Source: an uncultured Porphyromonadaceae bacterium (lineage in GTDB: Bacteria > Bacteroidota > Bacteroidia > Bacteroidales > Muribaculaceae). Taken from it: 64,000 nt of DNA. The position numbers and the translations under genes are program-made. Location: assembly GCA_947175545.1 (NCBI GenBank), contig CAMWNI010000010.1, positions 1-64,000 of the forward strand, read 5' to 3'. Positions 41,701-52,501 of this stretch are shown in pieces (the first letter of the stretch is position 1; each line of letters begins with the position of its first letter). Under the pieces are notes generated by a model, which was not told the DNA's origin, ran no database searches, and saw only the letters and a program-made list of their open reading frames with translations.

Positions 41701-43653
41701 TTAGAACGGATTAAGTTTCTTGAGCATGCGGAGCGTACGGAGAACTCCGGCGATGTTCGTCGCGTGGCTGATTGTGCCGCGGCCGCTGAAGGGCGGGTTG
41801 CCGTCATACATCTGGCTGAGCGAGCCGATGCATCCCTGGCTCATTTCGTCTTCGAAGCCAATCAGCATGCGGTCAATATAGCTGACGCCGCTCAGCCCGA
41901 ACACCTTGATATAGGCGTCGGCGTAGAAGCTGATCAGCCAGGGCCGGGCCGGACCGTTGTGCATTGCCTGCTCGCGGTCGGCCGGCGAGCCGACGTAGAA
42001 CGGCCGGTAGCCGTAACTTTTGGGCGAGAGGGTGCGCAGGCCCTTCGGGGTCAGCAGTTCGCGTGTAACGACGTCGAGAACCCCCTTGCGCTGGCGGCGG
42101 TCAAGCGGAGAATAGTCCATGCCGATTGCAATCGCCATGTTGGGGCGGACCGACGGATCGGCATACAAGCCGTTGACGTAGTCGTAGAGATAGCCATAGT
42201 CATTAAGGAAGGTGTCAACGTAAGGCTGCTTCATTTTGTCGGCATGGGCCAGCCAGCGGTTGCGCGTTTCCTGAAGCAACAGGTCGTCTTCAAGCAGCGA
42301 TGCGCCGAAAAGCAGGGCGTTGTACATCAGGGCGTTGTTTTCAACAAGAAAGCCTGAGCGAGGCACGACCATGTGGCCGTTGAATTGCGAGTACATCCAC
42401 GAGGCGGCCTGGCGTTCGCCATTTGAGGAAATCAGACCGGTCTGTTTGTCAACAAAGATGTTAGGATGTCCTCCGCTGAGAATCCAGTCAAGAATTTTGA
42501 CGGTAAAGTCTGTGTAGTTCTTGCGGGCTTTTTCCATGCTGACAGCCTTTGCATACTGCTGGATGCACCAGAGGGCCCACATCGGGATGTCAGGCTGGTC
42601 AATACCCTGGATGATTTTGTCGCATTCGCCGGTCTCCATGAAGTGAAGCAGGGCTTTGTTGGCGGTTTCGGTAATCGCCTCAAAGTCCTGCGGGTGGTCA
42701 ATGGCGAGGGTGTTGCCGGGCAACGACATGTAAGTGTTGCGCGCAAGCACTTTGCCCCAGGGATAACCTGAAAGCATGTATTTATGGCCGTCAAGGTTCA
42801 TGTAGAACTGTTTTGCGGCGTTTTTCAGGCAGTTGTAGAATGACGAGCGTGGTGTGCGCACGGCAATTTCCTGCTCATACATCTTGGCGAGCGAGCGGGG
42901 GCTTATTTCGCTGATTCCGGCTGAGAAAATTACACTTTCTCCTTTTTTGATCGGAATTTCAAAGTAGCCCGGCACCCAAAGATCTTCCGTATAGGGAACG
43001 CCGCGCTCAAGGTCTTTGACATACTCGATTCCGTTGTACCAGTTCGGTTCGGCAACCCATGTCGGCTTGCGGTTGAACTGCATGTAGAGGGTCGGATAGC
43101 CGGGATAGAGACACGTGCTGACACCATTGTTAACCGGATTGACGTTGGTGTTGATGCTGTTGTTCTGCTGGACAAGGGAGTTGACTTCACGGAATGCCAG
43201 GAACGGGCGGAACTGGAGGGTGGTTGCCGAGTGGGCTTCGACCAGCGTATAGCGGATCAGGATGCGGTTCTCGTTCGAAATAAAGATTTTTTCCTTTGTC
43301 AGAACGACGCCTCCGACGCGATACGTTGTGCGAGGCACACTTTCACAGTCGAACTCACGTATATACTTGTGACCTTTCGGCGAATACACTCCGCCGTTAT
43401 AGCGGTGTAATCCCAGGTTGAATTGGGCGCCATGCTGGATTACGGTTTCGTCCAGCGACGACAACATAACGTAGCTGCCGTTCGGGTCAAGTTCGGGAAT
43501 TGGAATCACCAGCAGACCGTGCTGTTTGCGGGTGTTGCAGTCCACTACCGTAGTGCAGTGATAGGCGCCTGTCTGATTCGTCCGGAGCATTTCCTTTGTC
43601 AGGGCATGGTCCAAATTCATCATTTGGTTCCTATCAAATTTAAGATAACTCAT
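41701..43653 (-). CDS. Glycogen debranching enzyme (amylo-alpha-1,6-glucosidase)
   Basis: Start at ATG 43653 (MSYLKFDRNQMMNLDHALTK) because the upstream in-frame extension has no homology and is AT-rich; 650 residues. The N-terminal GDE_N domain includes REWLLTNQTGAYHC-type sequence (KEMLRTNQTGAYHCTTVVDC) and LSSLDETVIQHGAQFNLGLH. The (alpha/alpha)6 C-terminal domain has YPWGKVLARNTYMSLPGNTL, DIPMWALWCIQQYAK and NGPARPWLISFYADAYIKVF. It removes alpha-1,6 branches from glycogen in the cytosol. First gene of the glycogen operon. Confidence 0.93.
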   Translation of the reverse strand: MSYLKFDRNQMMNLDHALTKEMLRTNQTGAYHCTTVVDCNTRKQHGLLVIPIPELDPNGSYVMLSSLDETVIQHGAQFNLGLHRYNGGVYSPKGHKYIREFDCESVPRTTYRVGGVVLTKEKIFISNENRILIRYTLVEAHSATTLQFRPFLAFREVNSLVQQNNSINTNVNPVNNGVSTCLYPGYPTLYMQFNRKPTWVAEPNWYNGIEYVKDLERGVPYTEDLWVPGYFEIPIKKGESVIFSAGISEISPRSLAKMYEQEIAVRTPRSSFYNCLKNAAKQFYMNLDGHKYMLSGYPWGKVLARNTYMSLPGNTLAIDHPQDFEAITETANKALLHFMETGECDKIIQGIDQPDIPMWALWCIQQYAKAVSMEKARKNYTDFTVKILDWILSGGHPNIFVDKQTGLISSNGERQAASWMYSQFNGHMVVPRSGFLVENNALMYNALLFGASLLEDDLLLQETRNRWLAHADKMKQPYVDTFLNDYGYLYDYVNGLYADPSVRPNMAIAIGMDYSPLDRRQRKGVLDVVTRELLTPKGLRTLSPKSYGYRPFYVGSPADREQAMHNGPARPWLISFYADAYIKVFGLSGVSYIDRMLIGFEDEMSQGCIGSLSQMYDGNPPFSGRGTISHATNIAGVLRTLRMLKKLNPF

Positions 43654-43829
43654 GAGATATTTTGGTTGTGTTAATTTTGCGAAAAATCGTTTTGTAGTCC
43701 ACGAATTTACGCCACAATTAGTGAAAAAACAAATAAATCTGCTGCAAAACATAAATAAAGTGTGTTTTTTAGGCAAATGTTCTGCTTGTAAGATTCTTTT
43801 ATGCTTCCGGTCGGTGAGGGTGTGTGTAA

Positions 43830-43871
43830 AAGGGAGCAGGATGCTCCCGTGTGTGCGGGAGCATCCTGCTC
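43830..43871 (-). terminator. Hairpin terminator after pgi
   Basis: Perfect GAGCAGGATGCTCCCG / CGGGAGCATCCTGCTC stem with a short loop, 29 nt after the pgi stop; the T-tract behind it (CCCTTTT) is short. Confidence 0.75.
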
Positions 43872-43899
43872 TGTCAGTTCTGAGGTCTGTTGTGGCCGC

Positions 43900-45222
43900 T
43901 TAGCCGAGGCGGGCGCGGATTGCGGCGGTTTCTTCCTCATAGCCGGGCTTGGCGAGCAGCGCGAACATGTTGCGCTTGTAAGCCTCGACGCCGGGCTGGT
44001 TGAAGGGGTTGACGCCGAGCATGTAGCCGCTGATGCCACAGGCGATTTCGAAGAAGTAGATGAGCTGGCCGAGGGTGTACTCGCTGAGTTCGGAAACACT
44101 CAGTACGATGTTGGGGACTCCGCCGTCAATGTGAGCCAGGCGGGTGCCGAGTTCGGCCATCTTGTTGACTTCGTCAACGCGCTTGCCGGCAATGAAGTTT
44201 AGACCGTCCAGGTTTTCTTCGTCGAACGGAATGACCTTTTCACGCGAGGGCTTCTCGACAGAAATAACGGTTTCGAAAATGGTGCGTTCGCCGTCCTGAA
44301 TCCACTGGCCCATCGAGTGGAGGTCGGTCGAGTTGTCGACGGCTGCGGGGAAGATGCCTTTATGGTCTTTGCCTTCGCTTTCGCCATAGAGCTGCTTCCA
44401 CCATTCGCCGAAGAAGTGGAGTTTAGGGTTGTAGTTGACAAGAATTTCGGTTTTTTTGCCATCGCGGTAGAGTGCGTTGCGCGTTTCGGCATAAAGCTGG
44501 GCGGGATTGCCGGGTTTGGCGCAGATCTGTTCCATGTCTGCGGCACCCTGAAGCAGAGCGCGGATGTTAAATCCGGCAATGGCAATCGGCAGCAGACCTA
44601 CGGGCGAGAGAACCGAGAAGCGTCCGCCGACATTGTCGTCAATAACGAACGTGGCGTAGCCTTCGTCGGTTGCAAGTTTGCGCAGGGCGCCCTTGCTGGC
44701 ATCGGTAACGGCTACAATCAGGCGGCTGGCTTCTTCCTTGCCGACCTTAGCCTCCAGTTGTGCCTTCAGGAGGCGGAAGGCGATTGCCGGCTCGGTAGTA
44801 GTGCCGCTTTTTGAAATAACAACTATGCCGAAACGCTTGTCGGCCAGGTAGTCCTGGAGATCGGCCAGATAGTCTTCGCCAATGTTCTGACCGGCAAAGA
44901 GAATCTCCGGTTTGGTCGCTTCGAAGGTGCCTTTGAGGGCTTCAATTACGGCTTTTGCTCCCAGATATGAACCACCGATGCCGATGCAGACAACCGCTTC
45001 ACATTCGGCACGCAGGACGTTTGCAACGGCCATGATTTCTTCAACCAGGTCAGAATTGATTGTTGAGGACGGAAGGTTGACCCATCCGAGAAAATCGTTG
45101 CCGGCTCCGGTACCTTTCAGTACGGTTTCGAGGGCAGCAGCGCCTTCGGCATTAAGATTGGCCACGGTTTCGTCAGAAACTGCGGCGCTGACGTTGATAT
45201 CAAAGGTTTCCATGTTTGGCAA
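43900..45222 (-). CDS. pgi: Glucose-6-phosphate isomerase
   Basis: Interconverts glucose-6-phosphate and fructose-6-phosphate (cytosol). 440 residues, the shorter bacterial form. Motifs: [40 protein letters not shown] (phosphate-binding SKSGTTTE), [35 protein letters not shown], and the C-terminal [18 protein letters not shown] with the conserved Lys. ATG at 45222 or 45213 are both possible starts. Last gene of the gltX-argC-lysS-gpsA-pgi unit, next to the glycogen operon. Confidence 0.96.
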   Translation of the reverse strand: MPNMETFDINVSAAVSDETVANLNAEGAAALETVLKGTGAGNDFLGWVNLPSSTINSDLVEEIMAVANVLRAECEAVVCIGIGGSYLGAKAVIEALKGTFEATKPEILFAGQNIGEDYLADLQDYLADKRFGIVVISKSGTTTEPAIAFRLLKAQLEAKVGKEEASRLIVAVTDASKGALRKLATDEGYATFVIDDNVGGRFSVLSPVGLLPIAIAGFNIRALLQGAADMEQICAKPGNPAQLYAETRNALYRDGKKTEILVNYNPKLHFFGEWWKQLYGESEGKDHKGIFPAAVDNSTDLHSMGQWIQDGERTIFETVISVEKPSREKVIPFDEENLDGLNFIAGKRVDEVNKMAELGTRLAHIDGGVPNIVLSVSELSEYTLGQLIYFFEIACGISGYMLGVNPFNQPGVEAYKRNMFALLAKPGYEEETAAIRARLG

Positions 45223-45321
45223 ATGGTTTGTTGGTTTTGGGTTTAATGTTTATGACAGTGCGGACCGGTGTCCGTCTTTTCATAACATATAATTATTGAT
45301 TTTGGTTTGTATTCGTTATAT

Positions 45322-46332
45322 TCAGGTCAGGTGCAGGGCCATTTTTGAAATGGCGCGACGCGGATGCTGATTTTCGTATAGAATAGAGTAGACAGCGTTG
45401 AGGATTGGCATATCAACCCCGAACCGACGGTTGATTTCGGTTATACACTTCGTTCCGTAGTAGCCCTCGGCAGTCTGTTCCATCTCCATGCGGGCGGCTG
45501 TTACCGAGTAGCCGTTGCCAATCATTGATCCGAAGTTGTGGTTGCGGCTGAACTTGGAGTAGGCGGTCACGAGCAAATCGCCGAGATAGACAGAGTCACA
45601 GATGTTTCGCGGGCGGGAGTCAACGGCGTCAATGAACCGCTCCATTTCTCTGATTGCGTTTGAAACGGTCATGGCCGTGAAATTGTCGCCGGCCTTCATT
45701 CCGTGGAGGATGCCGGCGGCGATGGCGTAGACATTTTTCAGAACCGCAGCATATTCGATGCCTTCGACATCAAGCGAGATAATCGTGCGGACGGTGTGGC
45801 TGCCAACGCATCTTGCGGCCGCCTCTGCCGTTGCAATGTCTGCACATCCGATTGTCAGATAGCTGACGCGGTCAAGGGCCACCTCCTCGGCATGACACGG
45901 GCCGCCGATGACAATCATGCGGTCACGGCTGACACCGTAGTTCCGAATCATGTATTCGGCCACGGTCATGTTGTCCTCAGGGACGATGCCCTTGATTGCC
46001 GAAATCACGTATTTGCCAGAGAGGTCCTCCGTAATCTTGGCCGTATGGGCTTTGAAATATGGAGAGGGCATTGCAAGCAGCAGAGTGTCAGCAAGCCTGA
46101 CCGCTTCGTTAATGTCAGAGGTGAAATGAATTTTGTCGACGTCAAATTCAACGTCGGTCAGATATGCAGGGTTATGACCGCGCTCCTTGAACTCGGCTAT
46201 GCGGTCGTCGCGGCGCATATACCAGACGATGCGTTCGCAGTTGCGAAGCATCATCTTGGCCAGGGCGGTGGCCCATGAGCCGCCGCCCATAACCGCGATT
46301 GTTCCGATTGAGTGGGAGGGAGTCTGTTGCAT
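45322..46332 (-). CDS. gpsA: NAD(P)H-dependent glycerol-3-phosphate dehydrogenase
   Basis: Reduces DHAP to sn-glycerol-3-phosphate for phospholipid synthesis (cytosol). 336 residues; Rossmann motif AVMGGGSWATALAKMM at the N-terminus, VISAIKGIVPED, VIGGPCHAEEVALD, and the substrate domain EYAAVLKNVYAIAAGILHGM with the catalytic Lys, then RNICDSVYLGDLLVTAYSKF and SRNHNFGSMIGNG. Its ATG overlaps the lysS stop (TGATG), indicating translational coupling. Confidence 0.95.
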   Translation of the reverse strand: MQQTPSHSIGTIAVMGGGSWATALAKMMLRNCERIVWYMRRDDRIAEFKERGHNPAYLTDVEFDVDKIHFTSDINEAVRLADTLLLAMPSPYFKAHTAKITEDLSGKYVISAIKGIVPEDNMTVAEYMIRNYGVSRDRMIVIGGPCHAEEVALDRVSYLTIGCADIATAEAAARCVGSHTVRTIISLDVEGIEYAAVLKNVYAIAAGILHGMKAGDNFTAMTVSNAIREMERFIDAVDSRPRNICDSVYLGDLLVTAYSKFSRNHNFGSMIGNGYSVTAARMEMEQTAEGYYGTKCITEINRRFGVDMPILNAVYSILYENQHPRRAISKMALHLT

Positions 46333-47840
46333 CAGTCTTTCTTTTCCGGCTTCATCTGGGGGAAGAGGAGAACTTCCTGGATTGCAACCTGACCGGTCAT
46401 GAGCATTACAAGGCGGTCCATGCCAATGCCCATGCCTGACGTCGGAGGCATGCCGTATTCGAGCGCGCGGATGAAGTCATGGTCAATGATCATGGCCTCG
46501 TCGTCGCCCTTGTCGGCCAGCTTCATCTGTTCAACAAAACGTTCGTACTGGTCAATCGGGTCGTTCAACTCTGAGTAGGCGTTGCAAAGTTCCTTGCCGT
46601 TGACCATAAGTTCGAATCGCTCAGTCAGTTCAGGGTTGCTGCGATGGCGTTTTGTCAGGGGCGACATTTCGATGGGATAGTCGGTGATAAACGTCGGCTG
46701 GATATATTTGCCTTCACATTTTTCGCCGAAAATCTCGTCAATAATCTTGCCCTTGCCCATGGTCTTGTCAACTTCAACGCCGAGGCTCTTGGCGGCTTCG
46801 CGGAGCTGGTCCTCGTTCATGCCGGTGATGTCTACTCCGGTGTGGTGCTTGATTGCTTCCGCCATTGTGACGCGAGCAAAAGGAGCCTTGAACGAAATCA
46901 CGTTGTCACCGACTTTAACGTCGGTCGTGCCGTTGACTTCCATGCAGATGCGCTCAATCATGTTTTCCGTGAACTTCATCATCCAGTTGTAGTCCTTATA
47001 GGCCACATAGATTTCCATGCAAGTGAATTCCGGATTGTGAGTGCGGTCCATGCCTTCGTTGCGGAAGTTCTTAGAGAACTCGTAGACACCTTCGAAGCCG
47101 CCGACGATGAGGCGCTTCAGATAAAGTTCGTCGGCGATACGCAGATAAAGCGGAATGTCGAGTGCATTGTGATGGGTGATGAACGGACGGGCCGAAGCAC
47201 CGCCGGGAATTGACTGGAGAATTGGGGTTTCAACCTCCATGTAGCCATGCTCGTTGAAGTAGTTGCGCATGGAGTTGAACACCTTGGTGCGCTTGATGAA
47301 GATGTCGCGCACGCCTTCGTTGACAACAAGGTCAACGTAGCGGCGGCGATAGCGCAGTTCAGGGTCGTCAAACGAGTCGTAGGTCACACCGTCCTTTACC
47401 TTGACAATCGGGAGCGGACGCAAAGATTTGCTGAGAACCAGCAATTCCTTGGCATGCACGGTGATTTCTCCCGTTCGGGTGCGGAACACGAAGCCTTTGA
47501 CGCCGATGAAGTCACCGATGTCAAGCAACTTCTTGAAGACGGTGTTGTAGAATTCCTTGTCTTCGCCCGGACAGATGTCGTCGCGTGAGACGTAGACCTG
47601 GATTCGGCCTCTTGAGTCCTGAAGTTCGACGAATGCAGCCTTGCCCATGATGCGGCGCGACATGATTCGGCCGGCAATGCTGACTTCTCGCGCGGGATTG
47701 AGGTCGTCAACAAACGTTTCTTTGATTTCATCGGTGTAGCCGGTCACGGGGAACTCGGCTGCGGGATAAGGTTCGATGCCCATGGCGCGCATCTGCTCCA
47801 TGGAGTTGCGTCGAATCTGTTCCTGTTCGCTCAGTGCCAT
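46332..47840 (-). CDS. lysS: Lysyl-tRNA synthetase (class II)
   Basis: Charges tRNA-Lys. 502 residues. N-terminal OB-fold anticodon-binding domain ([34 protein letters not shown]), class II motif 1 near [20 protein letters not shown], motif 2 [18 protein letters not shown], and motif 3 [19 protein letters not shown]. It ends in a short charged tail (MKPEKKD). Located between the argC-like gene and gpsA. Confidence 0.97.
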   Translation of the reverse strand: MALSEQEQIRRNSMEQMRAMGIEPYPAAEFPVTGYTDEIKETFVDDLNPAREVSIAGRIMSRRIMGKAAFVELQDSRGRIQVYVSRDDICPGEDKEFYNTVFKKLLDIGDFIGVKGFVFRTRTGEITVHAKELLVLSKSLRPLPIVKVKDGVTYDSFDDPELRYRRRYVDLVVNEGVRDIFIKRTKVFNSMRNYFNEHGYMEVETPILQSIPGGASARPFITHHNALDIPLYLRIADELYLKRLIVGGFEGVYEFSKNFRNEGMDRTHNPEFTCMEIYVAYKDYNWMMKFTENMIERICMEVNGTTDVKVGDNVISFKAPFARVTMAEAIKHHTGVDITGMNEDQLREAAKSLGVEVDKTMGKGKIIDEIFGEKCEGKYIQPTFITDYPIEMSPLTKRHRSNPELTERFELMVNGKELCNAYSELNDPIDQYERFVEQMKLADKGDDEAMIIDHDFIRALEYGMPPTSGMGIGMDRLVMLMTGQVAIQEVLLFPQMKPEKKD

Positions 47841-47896
47841 ATATATGATGGAGTTTTATTGTTTGGTTACGGTTCTGTATGTTATGGTTTTAGGGG

Positions 47897-48868
47897 TCAG
47901 ATGGTTGAGGACTTCAGTGCGAGTCCAACGCGTTCGTGCAGGCCGAAAATGAGGTTCATGTTATGGACGGCCTGGCCGGCTGCGCCTTTCAAAATGTTGT
48001 CAATTACGGTCGTAATCAGCAGTCTGTTGCCGATTTTTTCAAGATGAATCAGACATTTATTCGTGTTGACAACATCCTTAAGGTCTGGTCGGCGATCAAC
48101 GATGAACGTGAACGAATGGTCTGAGTAGTAGTCTTCGTAGAGGTTGCGCAGCTGTTCAACGCTGACCGGCATGTCAAGGTAAATCGTGGCCAGCATGCCG
48201 CGGGCAAATGAACCGCGCATCGGTATGAAATTCAGTTCCGACGAGAAGCTGGACTGCAGCGCGCGGAGCGTCTGTTCGATTTCGGGCAGGTGCTGATGTG
48301 CCAGAGGGTGATAGATGCTGACATTGTCGCGATGCCATGCAAGTTGGTTTGGACTTGATTTTTCGACAGCCGAGCCGCTGAAACCGGTGATGGCGGTTAT
48401 GTGAATCGGCGAGTTGAGCAGCAGGTTCTTGGCTAAGGGGAGCAGCGCAAGTTCAATTGCGGTTGCGAAAGCGCCGGGGTTGGCAACCTTTGTCGCTCCG
48501 CGCACCATGCGCTTGCGGTTCAGTTCAGGCAGGCCGTAGACGTAATCATGGCTGCCGTCCTCAATGCGGAAGTCGCGGCTGAGGTCAATAATTTTTAACC
48601 CTTCCGGAATTTCGCGTTCCGACATCAGTGACGATGTTGTCCCGTGAGGATAACAGCAGAAAACAACGTCCAGCTCCTCGAGCGAGTCATTGTCCGTGAA
48701 GCGAAGATAAGTCTCGCCCTCCATTCCCTGATGGACCTCCGTCAGCAGTTTTCCTGCATGAAGACGACTGTGGACCCGGCTTAGTTCAACGTCGGGATGA
48801 TTAATCAGAAGGCGAATCAGTTCGCCGGCGGCAAATCCGTCGCCGCCAAGAATGCCGGCGCGAATCAT
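47897..48868 (-). CDS. ArgC-like protein lacking the catalytic cysteine
   Basis: A 323-residue homologue of N-acyl-gamma-glutamyl-phosphate reductase (arginine biosynthesis). Family features are kept: [50 protein letters not shown], the [11 protein letters not shown] histidine region, and [20 protein letters not shown]. But the active-site motif NPGC(F/Y)AT reads NPGAFAT (Ala133, codon GCT at 48470-48472), and the following ITGSTGAG block reads ITGFSGSA. Without the thiol the normal dehydrogenase reaction should not work. No other arginine genes are nearby; it overlaps gltX by 4 nt. Either a repurposed paralogue or an inactive remnant; the frame is intact. Confidence 0.82.
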   Translation of the reverse strand: MIRAGILGGDGFAAGELIRLLINHPDVELSRVHSRLHAGKLLTEVHQGMEGETYLRFTDNDSLEELDVVFCCYPHGTTSSLMSEREIPEGLKIIDLSRDFRIEDGSHDYVYGLPELNRKRMVRGATKVANPGAFATAIELALLPLAKNLLLNSPIHITAITGFSGSAVEKSSPNQLAWHRDNVSIYHPLAHQHLPEIEQTLRALQSSFSSELNFIPMRGSFARGMLATIYLDMPVSVEQLRNLYEDYYSDHSFTFIVDRRPDLKDVVNTNKCLIHLEKIGNRLLITTVIDNILKGAAGQAVHNMNLIFGLHERVGLALKSSTI

Positions 48869-50400
48869 TGCTCGGGGGCTTTGATTGTTTCAATTCCGCG
48901 GCGGATGCGGCGAATTGTTTCGTCGCGGCCCAGAAGTTCTGTGATCTCAAACATGTGCGGACCCTTACATTCACCGACGACGGTCAGGCGCAGGGCATTC
49001 ATGACGTTGCCCATGTGGTAGCCTTTTTCTTTGATTTTGTCAAGAATCGGCTGTTCGGCGGCTGCCGCGCTGAAATCCGGCAGTTCTTCAAGCCAGCCAA
49101 TCATTTCGTTCATTATTGCGGGCATTTCCGGAGTCCAGCGTTTTCGGATGCTCTTTTCTTCGTAGGTTTCTGGTGCTTGGAAGAAGAAACCTGCATGTGA
49201 CCAAAGGTCATTGACGAAGTTGATGCGGCTCTTGACCATCGAAACTGCCTTTTGGATGTATTCCGGAGAGAATCCGCCCGGCTCTACGCCGTGCATTTCC
49301 ATGACGGGCTTGAACAGCTCTGCCAGTTCCTCGTCAGGAATCTGCTGGAGATACTGATGGTTGAACCATGTGCCTTTCTCGTAGGCGAATTTTGCGCCTG
49401 AACGAGAACAGTGGTCAAGGCTGAAACGATTGATGAGTTCTTTCATTGACATAATCTCGGTGTCGTCGCCGGGATTCCAGCCAAGCAGGGCCAGGAAGTT
49501 GACAACCGCTTCCGGCAGATAGCCGTCCTCGCGATAGCCACGCGAAACCGCGCCCGTCTGCGGGTCGGTCCAGAGCAGGGGGAAGACGGGGAATCCGAGG
49601 CGGTCGCCGTCGCGTTTGCTCAGTTTGCCCTTGCCGTCAGGTTTGAGCAGCAGCGGCAGGTGGACAAATTCCGGCATCGTATCGGCCCATCCGAATGCTT
49701 CATAAAGAAGTACATGGAGCGGAGCTGACGGGAGCCACTCTTCGCCGCGGATAACGTGGCTGACCTTCATCAAATGGTCATCAACAATGTTTGCAAGGTG
49801 ATAGGTCGGCAGGTCGTCTGCGCTCTTGTAGAGAACTTTGTCGTCAAGAATGTCGCTCTTGATGACTACCTTGCCGCGGATAAGGTCGTTGACCTCGACT
49901 GAGCGGCCGCCGTCAATCTTGAAGCGGACCACGTAAGGCGTGTTTTCGGCAATCAGGTTCTCAACTTCTTCGGCCGGCATGGTCAGCGAGTTGCGCATGG
50001 AGCCGCGCGTGCGTGCGTCATATTGGAAATTAGGCGTTGCGGCGCGTGCGGCTTCGAGTTCGGCGGGGGTGTCGAATGCGATATAAGCCTTGCCGGCGTC
50101 CAGAAGCATCTTGACGTGTTCGCGATAGATGTCGCGGCGTTCGCTCTGTTTGTAAGGTCCGTAGGGGCCTCCTTCTCTGACGCCTTCGTCAATTTCAATG
50201 CCGAGCCAACGGAGAGCTTCGTTAATGTATGCTTCCGCACCCGGCACGAAGCGTTGGCTGTCAGTGTCCTCAATGCGCAGAATCATGGTGCCGCCATGCT
50301 GGCGGGCAAAAAGATAATTATAGAGTGCGGTGCGCACTCCGCCGATATGGAGCGGTCCCGTCGGCGACGGGGCAAATCTTACTCTTACGTCTTTGTCCAT
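48865..50400 (-). CDS. gltX: Glutamyl-tRNA synthetase
   Basis: Charges tRNA-Glu; product also feeds tetrapyrrole synthesis where GluTR exists. 511 residues. Class I motifs: [20 protein letters not shown] (HIGH-type), [20 protein letters not shown], and [12 protein letters not shown] (KMSKS-type); [20 protein letters not shown] is also diagnostic. Promoter box at 50424-50431, 23 nt upstream. First gene of the operon gltX-argC-like-lysS-gpsA-pgi. Confidence 0.97.
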   Translation of the reverse strand: MDKDVRVRFAPSPTGPLHIGGVRTALYNYLFARQHGGTMILRIEDTDSQRFVPGAEAYINEALRWLGIEIDEGVREGGPYGPYKQSERRDIYREHVKMLLDAGKAYIAFDTPAELEAARAATPNFQYDARTRGSMRNSLTMPAEEVENLIAENTPYVVRFKIDGGRSVEVNDLIRGKVVIKSDILDDKVLYKSADDLPTYHLANIVDDHLMKVSHVIRGEEWLPSAPLHVLLYEAFGWADTMPEFVHLPLLLKPDGKGKLSKRDGDRLGFPVFPLLWTDPQTGAVSRGYREDGYLPEAVVNFLALLGWNPGDDTEIMSMKELINRFSLDHCSRSGAKFAYEKGTWFNHQYLQQIPDEELAELFKPVMEMHGVEPGGFSPEYIQKAVSMVKSRINFVNDLWSHAGFFFQAPETYEEKSIRKRWTPEMPAIMNEMIGWLEELPDFSAAAAEQPILDKIKEKGYHMGNVMNALRLTVVGECKGPHMFEITELLGRDETIRRIRRGIETIKAPEQ

Positions 50401-50423
50401 AAGTCAGTATATTAAACTGCGTG

Positions 50424-50431
50424 CAAAGTTA
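50424..50431 (-). promoter_or_regulatory. -7 box of the gltX operon
   Basis: TAACTTTG on the minus strand, 23 nt before the gltX start. Confidence 0.55.
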
Positions 50432-50446
50432 CGAAAAAAAATTGGT

Positions 50447-52495
50447 TTACTGAACTTTGATTTTAAAGGTCGAGGCCGGTAGCCCTTTTGAATTGGTCAG
50501 GTTGCCGTCTGTGTATGGCTGCCAGCCGTATCGTACATACTTGGGATTTGAGATTTCGTTGCACTTGACGATGATTTCGTCGCCCTTGACGGTTGCATTG
50601 GCTGGAAAGAAGTATCGGTCAAATTCCGCCACTTCGAAAGCCGTCGGATTCTGTGTCATTCCGTCTGCATTTGCCATTTTTATGGTGACTTCGCCTGGAG
50701 CGGTCTGTTTGGCGGAAATCGCGACGGGGCCTTCGGCTGTGATGTCGTGGCCATAGACGCGGTTAAGGGCCAGAAGGCCGAGTCGCCGGCCAATCGGGCG
50801 CTTGTTGCGGGGATGTACGTCGCCGTGGGCGCCATGGTCAGAGCTGACGGCCATTTCCACTCCCGGAATCTCAAGCGCGAGCCTTCGCTGACTGTCACGG
50901 AATGTGGCCCATGACGGACGTTCCAGCGAGCTGAGCTGAGTTGTCAGGATTGGAAGCGAGTCGTTACTCCAATATTCACGCCAGGAGTTGACCAACAGAC
51001 GGAAAATCTGTTCGTGCAGTTCTATGTTGTGTGCGTTGCTCTCGCCCTGATACCAAATTGCGCCGGCAATCGGGTAGGAGCCGAGCGGACGGATGCCCGC
51101 TCCGAAAAGGTAGCCCGGCTCGTAGGGGTGGCGGTGTTCTCCCTCCTTGCCGCAGTTGCGGCCAATCTGTCCTTTGACCCAATCCTGTAGGTAGTCGTTC
51201 GTTCGCCAGTTGATGAAGATGTCAGGCACATTGCGTTCAAGCGCTTCGGGGTCGACCCATGCCTCTGTCCCTGAGCCGCCCACGGCGTTACAGATAATAC
51301 CGACGGGGATGTTGAGCGAATCGCGCAACATGCGGCCGAAATTCCATGCGACGGCTGAAAAGTCAGACGCATTTGAGGCGTCTGCCTTCTGCCATTTCGT
51401 CGGGCGGAAATACATCAGGCGGTCAACCGAGTCTTTTTCTTCCTCGGTCCAGGCAACTCGGTCCGTGTGGGTTCTTGGCCGGACGTTGTAGAGGCGCAGT
51501 TGCGGGTCTGTTGCCCTGATCGTGTCTTCTCCGAATGTTGTTGAGCGCCGGAGCTGGAACTCCATGTTGCTCTGGCCGGATGCGAGCCAGACTTCGCCGA
51601 TGGCTACGTCCTGAAATTTCAGAGTGGTGTCGTTGGTCGAAATGGTGAGCGTCTCTTTTTTCGACGCTTTCAGCGGATTGAGCGTGACGCTCCACTCGCC
51701 CCGGTTATTGGCGATGGCTGTGGCCTTCTGCTTTCCGATTTTAACAGTTACTTTGTCTCCGGCATTGGCTGATCCTTTGATTGTCAGAGGTTTGTTGCGC
51801 TGTAAAATCATGCCGTCCTGGTAGATTTCCGGCAGTCGCAGGCCGCCGTAGTTGCCCGTGATGGCCCGGGCGGCCGTGTATGCAAGTTTTCCGGCGCCTT
51901 CAATGTTGGGGTGGAGTGTGTCGGGTATCAGGTTGCGATAGTCAACAAGCGGAGTGCCGAAGTCAATCAGTTCGGCTCCGGTGATTGTCGCAACGGCTTC
52001 TATGGCATCATTGATTTGATAGCGCCAGTCGCGCGTGCCGGTCTTGAACCGACGGTGGGCGGTGCCGATTGGTGAAAGTTTAGCAATAATAACCCTCACG
52101 GCCGGGTTCTGTTCCTTAAACGAGTTAATCAGTTCAATGTAGTCACGGATAAACTCGTCGTCGTAATTGGGCCAGTTCCTGGGGTCTGTGTCGTTGACGC
52201 CAAGATGAATCAGCAGGATGTCGGGGTTGAACGCAAGTGCGTCGGCATATTGTGGCTGCTTGTTGTAAGGCATGTGGCCCTTGCGGAGCAGGGTGGCCCC
52301 TGACTTTCCGAAGTTCCCGACCTGATAAGCGTCGCCAAGAAGTTGACCGAGTTGCGCGGGATAGGCATTCTCGGCCGGGTTTTCAATACGCATGCCTTCG
52401 GTGATGGAATTGCCAACACAGGCAACCTTAATGCTTTCAGCGCAAGCGCAGATTGTACATAGAATGGCGGCTGCAAGTAATGTGATTCGGTTCAT
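50447..52495 (-). CDS. Secreted two-domain SGNH hydrolase / sialate O-acetylesterase
   Basis: Start at ATG 52495 (MNRITLLAAAILCTICACA), 682 residues, exported. Domain 1 (about 22-215) is an SGNH/GDSL esterase: GNSITEGM (nucleophile Ser), LLIHLGVNDTDPRNW, and DTLHPNIEGAGKLA (Asp/His). Domain 2 (about 225-680) is a sialate O-acetylesterase: EVWLASGQSNMEFQL with the Ser, CNAVGGSGTEAWVD, WYQGESNAHN, and DHGAHGDVHPRNKRPIGRRL with Asp/His. It would remove acetyl esters from sialic acids and perhaps another acetylated sugar, complementing the sialidase at 11-14 kb. The start lies 6 nt after a -7 box. Confidence 0.88.
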   Translation of the reverse strand: MNRITLLAAAILCTICACAESIKVACVGNSITEGMRIENPAENAYPAQLGQLLGDAYQVGNFGKSGATLLRKGHMPYNKQPQYADALAFNPDILLIHLGVNDTDPRNWPNYDDEFIRDYIELINSFKEQNPAVRVIIAKLSPIGTAHRRFKTGTRDWRYQINDAIEAVATITGAELIDFGTPLVDYRNLIPDTLHPNIEGAGKLAYTAARAITGNYGGLRLPEIYQDGMILQRNKPLTIKGSANAGDKVTVKIGKQKATAIANNRGEWSVTLNPLKASKKETLTISTNDTTLKFQDVAIGEVWLASGQSNMEFQLRRSTTFGEDTIRATDPQLRLYNVRPRTHTDRVAWTEEEKDSVDRLMYFRPTKWQKADASNASDFSAVAWNFGRMLRDSLNIPVGIICNAVGGSGTEAWVDPEALERNVPDIFINWRTNDYLQDWVKGQIGRNCGKEGEHRHPYEPGYLFGAGIRPLGSYPIAGAIWYQGESNAHNIELHEQIFRLLVNSWREYWSNDSLPILTTQLSSLERPSWATFRDSQRRLALEIPGVEMAVSSDHGAHGDVHPRNKRPIGRRLGLLALNRVYGHDITAEGPVAISAKQTAPGEVTIKMANADGMTQNPTAFEVAEFDRYFFPANATVKGDEIIVKCNEISNPKYVRYGWQPYTDGNLTNSKGLPASTFKIKVQ

Positions 52496-52501
52496 AATGT
52501 G

